Assembly (NCBI GenBank): GCA_044425705.1
Contig: JAWXVD010000026.1
Location: 1 to 33,215, forward strand
Length of the DNA: 33,215 nucleotides
Reading direction: 5' to 3'
Source: JAWXVD01 sp044425705
GTDB lineage: Bacteria; Bacillota; Clostridia; Lachnospirales; Lachnospiraceae
Positions within the stretch are counted from its first letter, which is position 1, and each line of letters begins with the position of its first letter. Below the pieces are notes generated by a model. That model saw only the letters and a list, made by a program, of their open reading frames with translations, was not told where the DNA came from and did no database searches. The position numbers and the translations under genes are program-made. Below, piece after piece: positions 23,517 to 32,428 of this stretch.

Positions 23517-23834
23517 ATTCCCCTACTCTCACTTTCTTTTATATATTGCTAATCGTCATCTCTTGCTCTCAATTAAGCACATAACGCTTACAACAGGTAA
23601 ATTGACGAATGCTCTGTTTCAGTTACTTTCCCCCACACAAATCATCGGAGTGATTTATGTCAGAGTAAACGCAACTTATTTCATACTCACTAGTATGTGA
23701 TACACTTGTGAAATAAATGTGATGCACTTAAGTTTTAAATTTTTATTCACAAAAAAGACACAAAATACAGAAATTTTCATCTACATCTTGCGCCCTTTAA
23801 TATGCATCCATATAAAATTATATATCACCGGCAA
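23517..23834. other. Intergenic region upstream of the two-component export operon
   Basis: This 318-bp gap carries the promoter for the response regulator gene, not assignable with confidence, and a degenerate copy of the hairpin repeat at 23631-23665. TTATTTCA and TGAAATAA also form an imperfect inverted repeat near 23677-23718. No coding frame of note is visible. Confidence 0.4.
23631..23665. repeat. Second dispersed hairpin family, degenerate copy 2
   Basis: CCCCACACAAATCA, a 6-nt loop, TGATTTATGTCAGAG resembles the perfect hairpin at 14658-14691. The inner ten pairs hold apart from one mismatch. Confidence 0.5.
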
Positions 23835-24701
23835 CTAAATACTCATAGCACCTACGGCTCCAACAACCAAGATCATACCGATTATCTTCATAGGGTTAGA
23901 GGCCTCTCCAAAAACTATGATACCAAAGATAGCTGCTACCACTGGCTCCAAAGTAGCTATTAAAGAAGCTCTACTTGCTTCTATCACCGACAATCCTTTG
24001 GTATAAACAATATAGGGAATGGCTGCTGAAAGAATGGCAAATAAAATACTAAAAATCCACATATTATTGTTTTGTAGTTTCCCTACTATCTGGATTGGAT
24101 TCGTAATCACTAGAAATAATACTGTGGAAGTCAAGAATGTATAAAATACCAGGGTAATAGTTTGGTATTTTCGTAAAGCAAATTTCCCGAAAATACTATA
24201 AAGTGCATAGCCAATACCTGCACATAATCCTAAACCTAGACCCTTCATAGAAATCTGATTGCTTCCACCACCAATTCCTGTCACAAGGACACATCCCACA
24301 AATGTAATCGCAAGGATAATAACTTTCTTTTTCGTAATCTTTTCTTGAAAAAGAAAGATTGATAGTATCATAATAATCGAAGGTGCTGTATACAATAAAA
24401 TAGCTGCTACCCCTAAAGAGGTTTCTTCAATTGCCCTAACATAACTCCAGTTAAAAAAGGAAAAACTAATAATTCCCGTACCAATAAAATATTTTAAATC
24501 TGTAATTTTTTCTAATTTAAAAATACTTCTATCTTTTATTCCAAAAAATCCCCCAATCATAAGAACAGAAACAAAAGATCGAATAAAACACATCTCCAAT
24601 GAAGTAAAACCTTCACTAGCTAATTTTGTAGTAAATAAACCTATACTTCCCCACAATACTGCTGCTACCATAATGAATCCATATGCTATCTTCTTATTCA
24701 T
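23835..24701 (-). CDS. EamA/DMT-family transporter
   Basis: A 288-aa membrane protein with ten predicted helices in two EamA repeats: GFIMVAAVLWGSIGLFTTKLA opens the first, and GLGLGLCAGIGYALYSIFGKFALRKY the second. Conserved ends of each half are visible (VAAILLYTAPSIIMILSIFLFQEKIT and SLIATLEPVVAAIFGIIVFGE). Members export amino acids or other metabolites; the substrate cannot be inferred. The ATG at 24701 is chosen; an in-frame GTG at 24722 lies inside a dispersed palindromic repeat and has no ribosome binding site. It is a single-gene unit. Confidence 0.88.
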   Translation of the reverse strand: MNKKIAYGFIMVAAVLWGSIGLFTTKLASEGFTSLEMCFIRSFVSVLMIGGFFGIKDRSIFKLEKITDLKYFIGTGIISFSFFNWSYVRAIEETSLGVAAILLYTAPSIIMILSIFLFQEKITKKKVIILAITFVGCVLVTGIGGGSNQISMKGLGLGLCAGIGYALYSIFGKFALRKYQTITLVFYTFLTSTVLFLVITNPIQIVGKLQNNNMWIFSILFAILSAAIPYIVYTKGLSVIEASRASLIATLEPVVAAIFGIIVFGEASNPMKIIGMILVVGAVGAMSI

Positions 24702-24775
24702 AATTAAGTCCAGTGATTTCACTTACTTGCAAGGGTAAAATCACAGATGCTGAGATAAAAACTCATTTTCATTCT
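24701..24775. repeat. Dispersed palindromic repeat, copy 2
   Basis: Arms GTGATTTCAC (24713-24722) and GTAAAATCAC (24735-24744), then GATGCTGAGA and an A/T-rich tail. The order and spacing match copy 1 at 551-625. It abuts the start codon of the EamA transporter gene and would lie in its leader. The arms pair with one G-U on the minus strand. Confidence 0.6.
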
Positions 24776-25037
24776 TTCGCATCATCCTTTCATCAAATTC
24801 TCACAACAAAAGAAAGCATATCACAAACACTTCTTATAGACAAGCATTTACGATATACTTTCTTTTATCTTATAACAACTATTCATCCACATACTAAATC
24901 ACCAATATTTACACAAAGGTGAATTTCTTTTCCCTCTTTGTTTTTCACGGTTTGATTTCTAAGTGCTTCTAAGTGTTGTCTTTCTTCTATATAAAGTAGA
25001 TTTTTATTATGAAACTCTTCTTTCTCTTTAGGGGTTC
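24776..25037. other. Intergenic region between HPr and EamA genes
   Basis: Together with copy 2 of the repeat this gap spans over 330 bp. Close to the HPr stop, TTAGGGG (25028-25034) and CCCCTAA (25043-25049) form a 7-bp hairpin that overlaps the last HPr codons; no T-run follows. I see nothing else. Confidence 0.4.
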
Positions 25038-25301
25038 TTATTCCCCTAATCCACTTTCTATTAATGCCACGATTGTTTCTAGTTCTTCAACTTCATTTTC
25101 ACCATCACAAATAACTTCTATTTCTGTTCCACATTTAATAGCAGCCGCCATAATATTTAAAATACTCTTTGCAATAATTTTTTTCTCGCCAACTTGAATA
25201 TATACATTAGAATTGCATTTTCCTGTTGTTTTTACTAATACACTTGCTGGTCTTGCATGAATCCCCGATGGATTTGATACTGTTACTTTTCTTGATACCA
25301 T
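25038..25301 (-). CDS. HPr-family phosphocarrier protein
   Basis: An 87-aa PTS phosphocarrier. The active-site His is in GIHARPAS, and the regulatory Ser region is KSILNIMAAA, where typical HPr has SIMGLMSL, so HPr kinase control at Ser46 is possible. The start has AGGAGG at 7 nt. It is the last gene of the EIIA-kinase-dehydrogenase unit and 90 bp from the dehydrogenase gene. It may be a locus-specific HPr or the general one; a search of the genome for another HPr would tell. Confidence 0.92.
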   Translation of the reverse strand: MVSRKVTVSNPSGIHARPASVLVKTTGKCNSNVYIQVGEKKIIAKSILNIMAAAIKCGTEIEVICDGENEVEELETIVALIESGLGE

Positions 25302-25391
25302 TATAAATTCCTCCTGAACATAATTTTTATTCTCTACTATTTTATTCTACTGTGGCAAGGAAGGAGTTATACTCCCCTTGCGATGCTATAC

Positions 25392-26657
25392 TTACGCTTC
25401 TACACCAAAGTGTGCGAATAATACTCGTTCTGCTTCTGCGCTCCATAACCCTCTGTTTGCTTTACAAATTTCATCAAGTTTTTTATATAATTCATCTGTT
25501 TCGCCTAATTTTCCAAAGTCTTCGATTGCTGTCAAAGGCATGTCGAATTGTGTATATGTGAGTTTCTTTCCACCTGGAATTGATGGTAAATTTAAAGTTG
25601 CATCTACGATACTATCCATACCACCGATATGTGTAACCATAACTGCTGGTTCAATTTTTCCTTGTGCAGCTAAGGTGTTCGCTTCGATTAAATCATCATT
25701 ATTTCCACCTGTTGTACCAATGATATGAGCACTGATGTAATGAACATTATACAAGTTCATCTCTGCTTTAAATTGATTGTCTGTAGGACCAGCAAAGAAA
25801 TTCAAACAACCGTCAAATGCTAATAATTGATCTCCTAATTCTGCCACATATTTATTTGGGATATATACAAATACATCATCATATCCTTTTCCACCTGTAA
25901 TAGCTCTTAATTCTTCTACTTGATCTTCCATTTTACTTGTATTTACATAAATAAGTTCTACACCATGTTCAGCAGCTTTTGCTTCTGGAATCACTTCTCT
26001 AGCTCTAGCAATTCTATCATCACTAATTTCTGTTACAACAATTCTCTTTGGTCTATTTTCTAATTGCATCCCATAGCTGATTGCTCCAAGTCCCATTGGT
26101 CCACATCCACCTAAGATGATAATATCTCCATCTGCTTTTGTTCCAACTTGTAAATCATGATTTCTTTTATTTGTGTGGTAATTTCCATAATATCCACCAA
26201 TAATACAGCTCATTGGCTCTCCTAATGATGCTTCAAAGAAACTTTCTCCTTCATATGGCATCAAGCAACCAAGTTCCATAACTTCTTGTGGAATAATGCA
26301 GTAAGTACAAGCGCCACCAAAAAATTCATAAGAGTATCCAGGAGAAGCTAAACTGCCTTTATAGTTTAAAGCTGGTTGCTGTGCAAATTTTTGTCCTGGT
26401 TTAAATTGATCTTTCCATTTGTCACCAACTTCTACAATTACACCTGCAAATTCATGTCCGATAATAATAGGATTCGTATCAATGTTCTTTGGTGCACGTT
26501 TGTGATTTTTTCCTTGTTCTACTAATTTGTAAGTAGACATACAGATACTATCACTCATTACTTTTACTAAGATTTCATCATCTTTAATTTGTGGAAGTTC
26601 AAAATCTTCTAATCTTAAATCATTTGCTCCGTACATTCTAACTGCTCTTGTTTTCAT
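25392..26657 (-). CDS. Zinc-binding dehydrogenase, SorE/YggP-like (sugar-phosphate reductase)
   Basis: A 421-aa medium-chain dehydrogenase. The start at 26657 has AAAGGAG 7 nt upstream and matches the family start (MKTRAVRMYG). Landmarks: GHEFAGVIVEVGD, GYSYEFFGGACTYCIIP, EASLGEPMSCIIGGYYGNYHT, the nucleotide-binding GGCGPMGLGAISYG, GCLNFFAGPTD and THIGGMDSIVDATLNLP. This pattern agrees closely with E. coli YggP, encoded beside the cryptic mannitol PTS genes cmtAB, and with L-sorbose-1-phosphate reductase. It probably oxidises or reduces the phosphorylated sugar brought in by the PTS of this locus. Direction and substrate are not known. Confidence 0.82.
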   Translation of the reverse strand: MKTRAVRMYGANDLRLEDFELPQIKDDEILVKVMSDSICMSTYKLVEQGKNHKRAPKNIDTNPIIIGHEFAGVIVEVGDKWKDQFKPGQKFAQQPALNYKGSLASPGYSYEFFGGACTYCIIPQEVMELGCLMPYEGESFFEASLGEPMSCIIGGYYGNYHTNKRNHDLQVGTKADGDIIILGGCGPMGLGAISYGMQLENRPKRIVVTEISDDRIARAREVIPEAKAAEHGVELIYVNTSKMEDQVEELRAITGGKGYDDVFVYIPNKYVAELGDQLLAFDGCLNFFAGPTDNQFKAEMNLYNVHYISAHIIGTTGGNNDDLIEANTLAAQGKIEPAVMVTHIGGMDSIVDATLNLPSIPGGKKLTYTQFDMPLTAIEDFGKLGETDELYKKLDEICKANRGLWSAEAERVLFAHFGVEA

Positions 26658-26751
26658 TTTCATTCTCCTTTTTCTATTCCTATAGATTTGGCTTTCATTG
26701 TGATAACTTGTTTCCACTGGGTTTTTCATCACATATCATTTACTTCATTTA

Positions 26752-27684
26752 TTATCTAATTTCCTCTATCACTACTTGCTTCTTTAATTCTTCTACTACT
26801 TCTCTTGTAGGTGGTTTCGTGCCAATTGTTGTGACTGCACCTGCTGATGTTGCTAAACTAAGTTTTACCATTTCTTCAAATTCTAATTTCTCTTCAAAAG
26901 CATATGCCATTGCTGCTACCATGGCATCTCCTGCTCCTACTGTAGAGTGTATTTTTACTGATAAAACAGGGCATCTCACTTGCTTCTCGCCTTGCATCAT
27001 CATGGCACCATTTCCGCCCATTGAAATAGCAATGGTGCCAATTCCTGTATCTAAAAAGGATTTGGCAACTTTCAATACTTCTTCCTCTGTTGCGCCTCCT
27101 TCAATTGAAGCATACTCTGCAAGTTCATCTTTGTTTGGTTTAATCATGTCTGGGATTGCTGGTAATGCTTTTTTAAATAATTCTCCATCTGCATCCATCA
27201 ATACTTTTGCGCCCTTACCATGAACTAATTCGGTGATTTTTCCATAAATATCTGTTGGAACACCTTTTGGTATGCTTCCAGCTAAAATAAATAAGGTATT
27301 TTCATCTGCATAACCTTCTAATTTAAGAAGTAATGCATCTAGCTCTTGCTTACTAATCACAAATCCTGGTTCATTTAATTCCGTTAAATTTCCATTTTCT
27401 TCAAATACTTTTGTATTTGTTCTCACTTCTCCATTTACAAGAACAAAATCTGTTGTAATATTTAATCCTTGTAATACATTGACGATTGTTTGCCCTGCAT
27501 TTCCGCCAATAAATCCAGTTGCAATACTAGTTCCTCCCAATGCTTGAATGGTTTTTGAAACATTGATTCCCTTTCCACCTGCATCTAATTCTACTCTTTG
27601 AATACGATTTAGCTTTCCTACCTGCAAACTTCCTACATCAATAGTTTTATCAATTGCTGGATTCATTGTTACTGTTACAATCAT
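26752..27684 (-). CDS. PfkB-family sugar-phosphate kinase (1-phosphofructokinase type)
   Basis: A 310-aa kinase of the PfkB/FruK/LacC group. MNPAIDKTI and the substrate-binding GGKGINVSKTI are near the N-terminus; the ATP/catalytic motif STVGAGDAMVAAMAYA with the base Asp is near the C-terminus, and IKPNKDELAEY lies between. This group phosphorylates fructose 1-phosphate or tagatose 6-phosphate. AGGAGG precedes the ATG. It lies between EIIA and the SorE-like dehydrogenase, which suggests it makes a bisphosphate from the dehydrogenase product for aldolase cleavage. Confidence 0.88.
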   Translation of the reverse strand: MIVTVTMNPAIDKTIDVGSLQVGKLNRIQRVELDAGGKGINVSKTIQALGGTSIATGFIGGNAGQTIVNVLQGLNITTDFVLVNGEVRTNTKVFEENGNLTELNEPGFVISKQELDALLLKLEGYADENTLFILAGSIPKGVPTDIYGKITELVHGKGAKVLMDADGELFKKALPAIPDMIKPNKDELAEYASIEGGATEEEVLKVAKSFLDTGIGTIAISMGGNGAMMMQGEKQVRCPVLSVKIHSTVGAGDAMVAAMAYAFEEKLEFEEMVKLSLATSAGAVTTIGTKPPTREVVEELKKQVVIEEIR

Positions 27685-27721
27685 TCTTTATTCCTCCTAT
27701 GGCTTTTCCTTGACGCCAATT

Positions 27722-28195
27722 TTATTTTCCTGCAAACATGTTGTAAATAGTCTCTACATCTCCTTCGATTAATTGTTTTGCTGCATCTTCATTCATCATT
27801 TTTTCTGCAATCACACCTAAAATATTTAAATGCTCTTCTCCAACACCTGCAATACCGATTACCACTTTTGCAATGTCATCTCCCCAAACTGTTCCTTCTG
27901 GGAAAACCATAATTGCGATTCCTGATGCCTTCACCTCTTTTTTCGCTGCTTCCACACCGTGTGGTAATGCCAAGTCACTTCCCATATAAGTTGAATATGT
28001 TTTTTCTCTTTCAATCATGGCATCAATATAAGGTTCTTCTACATATCCTGTGTCTACTAAAATTCTACCCATTTTTCGAATTACATTTTCTTGTGTATCA
28101 GCAACACATCCTACTAAAATATTTTCTTTGTACAACAATTCCTTCTTTACTACTTCCTTCACTTCTTTTTTCTTAAAAAACATACGCTTCACCAT
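27722..28195 (-). CDS. PTS EIIA component, mannitol/fructose type
   Basis: A 157-aa EIIA (PTS_EIIA_2). After a charged N-terminal extension of about 20 residues (FFKKKEVKEVVKK), the domain shows LPHGVEAAKKEV with the phosphorylated His, then VVIGIAGVGEEHLNIL. It transfers phosphate from HPr to the EIIB domain encoded at 30827. Start chosen for AAAGGGA ahead of the ATG. It opens the second transcription unit of the locus behind its own activator-type promoter. Confidence 0.88.
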   Translation of the reverse strand: MVKRMFFKKKEVKEVVKKELLYKENILVGCVADTQENVIRKMGRILVDTGYVEEPYIDAMIEREKTYSTYMGSDLALPHGVEAAKKEVKASGIAIMVFPEGTVWGDDIAKVVIGIAGVGEEHLNILGVIAEKMMNEDAAKQLIEGDVETIYNMFAGK

Positions 28196-28293
28196 TTCCC
28201 TTTCTTTGTTGTTATTATGGTTTCTTACTTCATTTAAATTTTTCGTTTTTAATTATTTGTTTCGTTTTATTTCTGTATCTCTTTCATGAGTTA

Positions 28294-28322
28294 ATCATAT
28301 CTCTTTGTGACACTATTTTCAA
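28294..28322 (-). promoter_or_regulatory. Promoter of the EIIA-pfkB-dehydrogenase-HPr unit
   Basis: On the minus strand TTGAAA (28322-28317), 17 bp, TATGAT (28299-28294). A 25-bp palindrome lies exactly 16 bp upstream of the -35 box, the same geometry as at EIICB. Confidence 0.65.
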
Positions 28323-28327
28323 TCAAA

Positions 28328-28374
28328 AGACCTTTGTATTTGGCACTATCCAATAGTGCCAAATACAAAGGTCT
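28328..28374. promoter_or_regulatory. Probable PRD-regulator operator within a 22-bp perfect palindrome
   Basis: The core 28339-28363 has the form TTTGGCACT-N7-AGTGCCAAA, which fits TTTGNCACT-N7-AGTGNCAAA shared with 32404-32428 and is similar to MtlR operators known from Bacillus relatives. The palindrome is longer than the operator needs: arms 28328-28349 and 28353-28374 are exact reverse complements with a 3-nt loop. On the minus strand a TTTTGATT tail follows, so it may also terminate the preceding regulator gene. Confidence 0.7.
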
Positions 28375-28536
28375 GTATGGTTTCTTATTTGCATTTTTAT
28401 TTTGTAACCTAGTGTCATACCACAAACAGGCATACTCTTTTTTTATAAATGCCAATATACTTCTAACGTTGTATCATCAATGTGTTTATACACTTTAATT
28501 TTTACCTTAATGTAGTAAATACAGCATACCCCCACA

Positions 28537-30633
28537 TCAAGCATTAAATTTGGCAAGATAAAAAGCAAAATATTTCTTTAATTGAATGGACACTATGTTT
28601 TGTATCTCTTCATAATTCCCATCTTTTACAATTTCTAAAAACATAGCATCTTCTATTAACATAGAACTCATATGCCCCATAATATCCGTGTTGATTTTCA
28701 AATTGTCATCAATTGGTACTAGCATAACAAACACGATGCTGATTCCCTTGAAATAAGATACTTCGAAGGGTTTCAAATCCTTTGTTAACCATACATGAAA
28801 CATAGGTGTTACGACACCTTGGCTTCTAGCATGCAACAATGCAAAACCAAATTCTCCATAAATTTGTGTAGCAATTTTTTCTCGTTCTAACAAATCAAAC
28901 TGTATCACTTCTTGTCGATCTTCATAAGGTGATAGTGTTGATGCAATATTCTCTAATAATTTTAAAAATGTAATATCTTTCTCTACCTTTATTACCTGCA
29001 AATCTTTGATAATTTTATTTACCTGTGTTGCCAAAACATGTACATCATCTAATTCTTTATCAAATCCGATTGTCTTTTTATTTTTTTCAGGTGTTCTCTC
29101 ATAGCGATTCAACATTTTGCGTATTTGATCAATATCCTCATCATTCAATAAAGGATTCACAAACAGTACTGGAATAGACATCTCTTCTAATGAAATACTA
29201 GAGATACAAAAATCATGTTGCTGTTCTTCATAAGGTGTCAAATCTCTCTTACCGTAAGTTTTGATAATCATTCTATCTTGAAAAATTTTCTCCAATTTCG
29301 ACGACATCAATCGTGAAATGCCAATTCCACTAGAACAGATGACGGCTACTCGCACTGGTCTTAAAAATTCTAGCTTTCCTTCCATACGGACTAATGCCGC
29401 TCCAAAATGCACTGTCAAAAATCCCACTTCCGCTTCTGGCACAGGTTTTCCAATATGAGTCTCTATGACCTTTGCAACATCTCGACATTTCAAGAAAATC
29501 TCCAGGTAATCTCTCTTTACTCCTTCTAAAATAGGATTTTCAATATGTAAATCATACTTCATTCGAATCAAAGAAGGTTGCAAATGTGCCAATAAGCCTT
29601 GGATAAATTCCTCATCTCTCTTAAACAAATATGCTTTCTTTGGATCAAAGGCATAAATCATGTCATTTAATAATTCTCTCAATTCTCCATTTACTAACTT
29701 TACTGATTTTTTCCCTTCCCAGTAAACACGCTCATGTTTCGCACCCTTGATGTGAAGACAAATATATGTGATTTCCATCTCTGGTATTTCTATATCAAAC
29801 TCTTCTTCCAATGACCAAATAATATCCTCGGCTAACATATAATCTTCATCTTCTTCAAAGCGTTCAATCCATTCTTGATCTGGCTCTATCACATCACCTT
29901 TTATAATCCTGTTGATAGCAATTGCAATATGTAACATTAAACCCATATAGGAATTTTCAGTAAGTGACAAAATATTGCCGTGATTCATGGTTACGATACA
30001 CTTCATCACTCTATGTAAGGTATCTTCTTCTAGCATCTTACCTATACCACTTTTTTTGATTGCATCAAAGCTTGCTGTTTTTTCAAAAGAGGTTCCATAA
30101 GCTTCCCAAATAATTTCTGTATTCATGTTTTCTTGAATAAAGGTACTGATTGCTTTTCTATAATTTTGTTCAGTTCCCTCCACATAAATACCGCTTCCAG
30201 GCTTTCTAATAATATACATACCATGTTGATTCAACCAAGATTCCACAGCTTCTAAGTCACTGCTTATGGTGGCTTCACTGACTTTAAATTTGCTACTATA
30301 TACGAATAATTTCTTCAATCCCTTTTCCTTTAAGATTTCTAAAATCAATCGTTTTCTACGCTCTTCACGATTGGCTGTATCAAAATTATCTTTTCCAAAA
30401 ATCTCTTCCGATAATTTCTTTTTCGCCTCTTCACTACCCTCAATCCACACGCCTACTCCCGTCTTGGATCCAAAAGTTACATCATAAGGCTTTAAGCTAC
30501 TAGTCACATACTCTAATTCTCGCTGTACAGTACGCTTGCTGACCCCCACTTCTTCCGCTAATTGTTTTACTGAAATAATATTGCCATGTTGTAACATGAC
30601 TCCCAAAATCTGTTTTAATCTAGGTGTTAACAT
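28537..30633 (-). CDS. mtlR: PRD-domain transcription activator, MtlR/BglG family
   Basis: A 698-aa multidomain regulator. Order: two N-terminal winged-helix domains (LTPRLKQILGVML with SVKQLAEEVGVSKRTVQREL, and VSEATISSDLEAVESWL), two PTS regulation domains (His-containing MLHIAIAI, YICLHIKG, LLAHLQ and LTVHFGAAL), a GatB-like EIIB domain (VAVICSSGIGISRLM, Cys), and a C-terminal EIIA-like domain with a His in ALLHARS. This is the MtlR layout, where phosphorylation by the PTS sets DNA-binding activity. Start near 30633 is chosen behind GGGG; 30636 and 30645 are alternatives. It lies between EIICB and EIIA, and both units have matching operator sites. Confidence 0.88.
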   Translation of the reverse strand: MLTPRLKQILGVMLQHGNIISVKQLAEEVGVSKRTVQRELEYVTSSLKPYDVTFGSKTGVGVWIEGSEEAKKKLSEEIFGKDNFDTANREERRKRLILEILKEKGLKKLFVYSSKFKVSEATISSDLEAVESWLNQHGMYIIRKPGSGIYVEGTEQNYRKAISTFIQENMNTEIIWEAYGTSFEKTASFDAIKKSGIGKMLEEDTLHRVMKCIVTMNHGNILSLTENSYMGLMLHIAIAINRIIKGDVIEPDQEWIERFEEDEDYMLAEDIIWSLEEEFDIEIPEMEITYICLHIKGAKHERVYWEGKKSVKLVNGELRELLNDMIYAFDPKKAYLFKRDEEFIQGLLAHLQPSLIRMKYDLHIENPILEGVKRDYLEIFLKCRDVAKVIETHIGKPVPEAEVGFLTVHFGAALVRMEGKLEFLRPVRVAVICSSGIGISRLMSSKLEKIFQDRMIIKTYGKRDLTPYEEQQHDFCISSISLEEMSIPVLFVNPLLNDEDIDQIRKMLNRYERTPEKNKKTIGFDKELDDVHVLATQVNKIIKDLQVIKVEKDITFLKLLENIASTLSPYEDRQEVIQFDLLEREKIATQIYGEFGFALLHARSQGVVTPMFHVWLTKDLKPFEVSYFKGISIVFVMLVPIDDNLKINTDIMGHMSSMLIEDAMFLEIVKDGNYEEIQNIVSIQLKKYFAFYLAKFNA

Positions 30634-30729
30634 CATTTTCCCCATTCTGAAGCATCTTACGTTAAATTGAAATATATCTAAAATATATTCAATTTCACCC
30701 ATTCTTCTCTTTTAAATAAATGCCAAAAC

Positions 30730-30791
30730 GCCCTCGTAGACAATATAGCCATCCTTTCATTTCTCTGTGATGTCTATATTGTTACGAAGGC
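30730..30791. terminator. Large hairpin between EIICB and regulator gene
   Basis: Arms 30730-30748 and 30774-30791 pair over 18 positions with one bulged base (on the minus strand GCCTTCGTAACAATATAG pairs with CTATATTGTCTACGAGGGC) around a loop of 25 nt. A TTTT tract follows. It lies 36 bp beyond the EIICB stop. It may limit readthrough from EIICB into the regulator gene. Confidence 0.6.
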
Positions 30792-30826
30792 TCTTTCTGC
30801 CAGTTACTTCTTTCTAGTATTTTTGT

Positions 30827-32203
30827 TTATTTTTTTAAACTTTCTACTAGTATATCATATTCTGGCGCATTCATAAAGTTAGTAATTAAAACTAATCGTG
30901 CTGATTTGTTACTATTTTCTGCTCTTTCCTTTAAATTTTGATGTGTTACTACAATTTGTACATCTTGTGGTATTGATGATACTGATGTGTGAATTACTTC
31001 AATACCTTCTAATCCTGCTGCTGCAATTTTTTTTCTTAAAACAGTTGCACCCATGGCACTAGAACCCATACCTGCATCACAAGCAAATGCTATTTTACTT
31101 ACTCCACTTGCTGATACTGCTTCTGCTGGTGTGTCTAATCCTTTGGCTACTCTTCTCATTTGATCCTTCTGTGCTTGTGCTTCTTCTAAACTTGTATCTT
31201 TGCTCATAAATTTAAGAAGTGGAACAGAAACTGCAAATGATACAATGGTAGAAACAAGAACACCTAATAATAATCCTACATATGAATTTCTTTCTGCCAT
31301 CATTAACACTGCAAGAATACTTCCTGGAGAAGCTGGCGCTGTTAATCCAACATCCATAAGGTTGAAGATAAATACACCACTTGCTCCACCTGCGATTACT
31401 GAAAGTAATAAAAATGGATTCATTAATACGAATGGGAAGTAAATTTCATGAATTCCACCGAAGAAGTGGATAATTGCTGCACTAGGTGCAGAACTTTTGG
31501 CACTTCCTTTTCCAAGGATACAATATGCTAATAATACACCAAGTCCTGGTCCTGGGTTTGCTTCTAATAAGAAGAAAATTGATTTCCCTAATTGTTCTAC
31601 TTCTTGAATTCCCATTGGTGATAAAATCCCATGGTTAATAGCATTGTTTAAGAATAAAATTTTTGCTGGTTCTACAAACACACTTGTTAATGGTAATAAA
31701 CCATGATTCACGAAGAAAGATACGCCTGCTGACATTACTACATTCAATTGTGTTACAAGTGGAGTCACACCTACCATTGCCACTAATGTTAATAACATAC
31801 CGATAATTCCAAGAGAAAAATTATTCACTAACATTTCAAATCCAGCTTTTACCTTATTTTCCATAAATTTGTCGAATTTTTTAATCACTAAAGCAGCTAA
31901 TGGTCCTACGATCATAGCTCCTAAAAACATTGGAATATCCGATCCTACAATCACACCCATGGTAGCAACTGCACCGATAACACCACCTCTTACACCTGCC
32001 ACATTACTACCGCCTGTATAAGCAATTAATAAAGGAAGTAAGATTGATGACATTGGATCTACTAATAATGCAAATTGTTCATTAGGAATCCAACCCGTTT
32101 CAATAAATAATGCAGTAATTAACCCCCAAGCTATAAATGCGCCCATATTAGGCATTACCATTGCGCTTAATACTCTTCCAAAACTTTGGACTTTTTCTTT
32201 CAT
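30827..32203 (-). CDS. mtlA: PTS EIICB component, mannitol family
   Basis: A 458-aa sugar permease-phosphotransferase. The membrane EIIC part (about residues 1-330) carries GRVLSAMVMPNMGAFIAWG, NHGILSPMGIQEV, LLEANPGPGLGVLLAY, and the substrate-site region HFFGGIHEIYFPFVLMNP. The EIIB domain follows a linker and has its phospho-Cys in FACDAGMGSSAMGA. There is no fused EIIA; that is encoded at 27722. This CB layout is that of mannitol EIICB and E. coli CmtA. No mannitol-1-phosphate dehydrogenase is nearby, so the sugar could be another hexitol or ketose. The start at 32203 has GGAG 6 nt upstream. Confidence 0.9.
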   Translation of the reverse strand: MKEKVQSFGRVLSAMVMPNMGAFIAWGLITALFIETGWIPNEQFALLVDPMSSILLPLLIAYTGGSNVAGVRGGVIGAVATMGVIVGSDIPMFLGAMIVGPLAALVIKKFDKFMENKVKAGFEMLVNNFSLGIIGMLLTLVAMVGVTPLVTQLNVVMSAGVSFFVNHGLLPLTSVFVEPAKILFLNNAINHGILSPMGIQEVEQLGKSIFFLLEANPGPGLGVLLAYCILGKGSAKSSAPSAAIIHFFGGIHEIYFPFVLMNPFLLLSVIAGGASGVFIFNLMDVGLTAPASPGSILAVLMMAERNSYVGLLLGVLVSTIVSFAVSVPLLKFMSKDTSLEEAQAQKDQMRRVAKGLDTPAEAVSASGVSKIAFACDAGMGSSAMGATVLRKKIAAAGLEGIEVIHTSVSSIPQDVQIVVTHQNLKERAENSNKSARLVLITNFMNAPEYDILVESLKK

Positions 32204-32358
32204 GATATACTCCATTTCTGCACTCCCTGTGCACTTGTTATTTTTAATGTTAGGATTATGATTTCACTCTCTGATCTATGTAAAATCAATTGTAACTTAA
32301 TGCTTCATAAGTTCTACTTTTCTTTTCATGATTGGCCGATCACTCTTTTGTTACCCTT

Positions 32359-32387
32359 ATCATAATCGAAACTTACAAAACTAACAA
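32359..32387 (-). promoter_or_regulatory. Promoter of the EIICB gene
   Basis: On the minus strand TTGTTA (32387-32382), 17 bp, TATGAT (32364-32359). The -10 box is the same as at the EIIA unit, and the operator also sits 16 bp upstream of the -35 box. Confidence 0.65.
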
Positions 32388-32403
32388 GCAATACATAAGT
32401 GTA

Positions 32404-32428
32404 TTTGACACTATCTAAAAGTGACAAA
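32404..32428. promoter_or_regulatory. Probable PRD-regulator operator at EIICB
   Basis: TTTGACACT-N7-AGTGACAAA, the same form as 28339-28363. Its position, 16 bp upstream of the -35, favours activation. One half-site is part of the adjoining hairpin 32423-32460. Confidence 0.7.

Noticed and set aside
28339..28363. Sigma-54 promoter (TTGGCAC) before EIIA
   Set aside because: The TTGCA-type -12 element is absent at the right distance, and the regulator lacks a sigma-54 interaction domain; the palindrome fits an MtlR-type operator better.
28307..28498. 63-codon plus-strand frame between EIIA and regulator
   Set aside because: Runs through the operator palindrome and promoter; no ribosome binding site.
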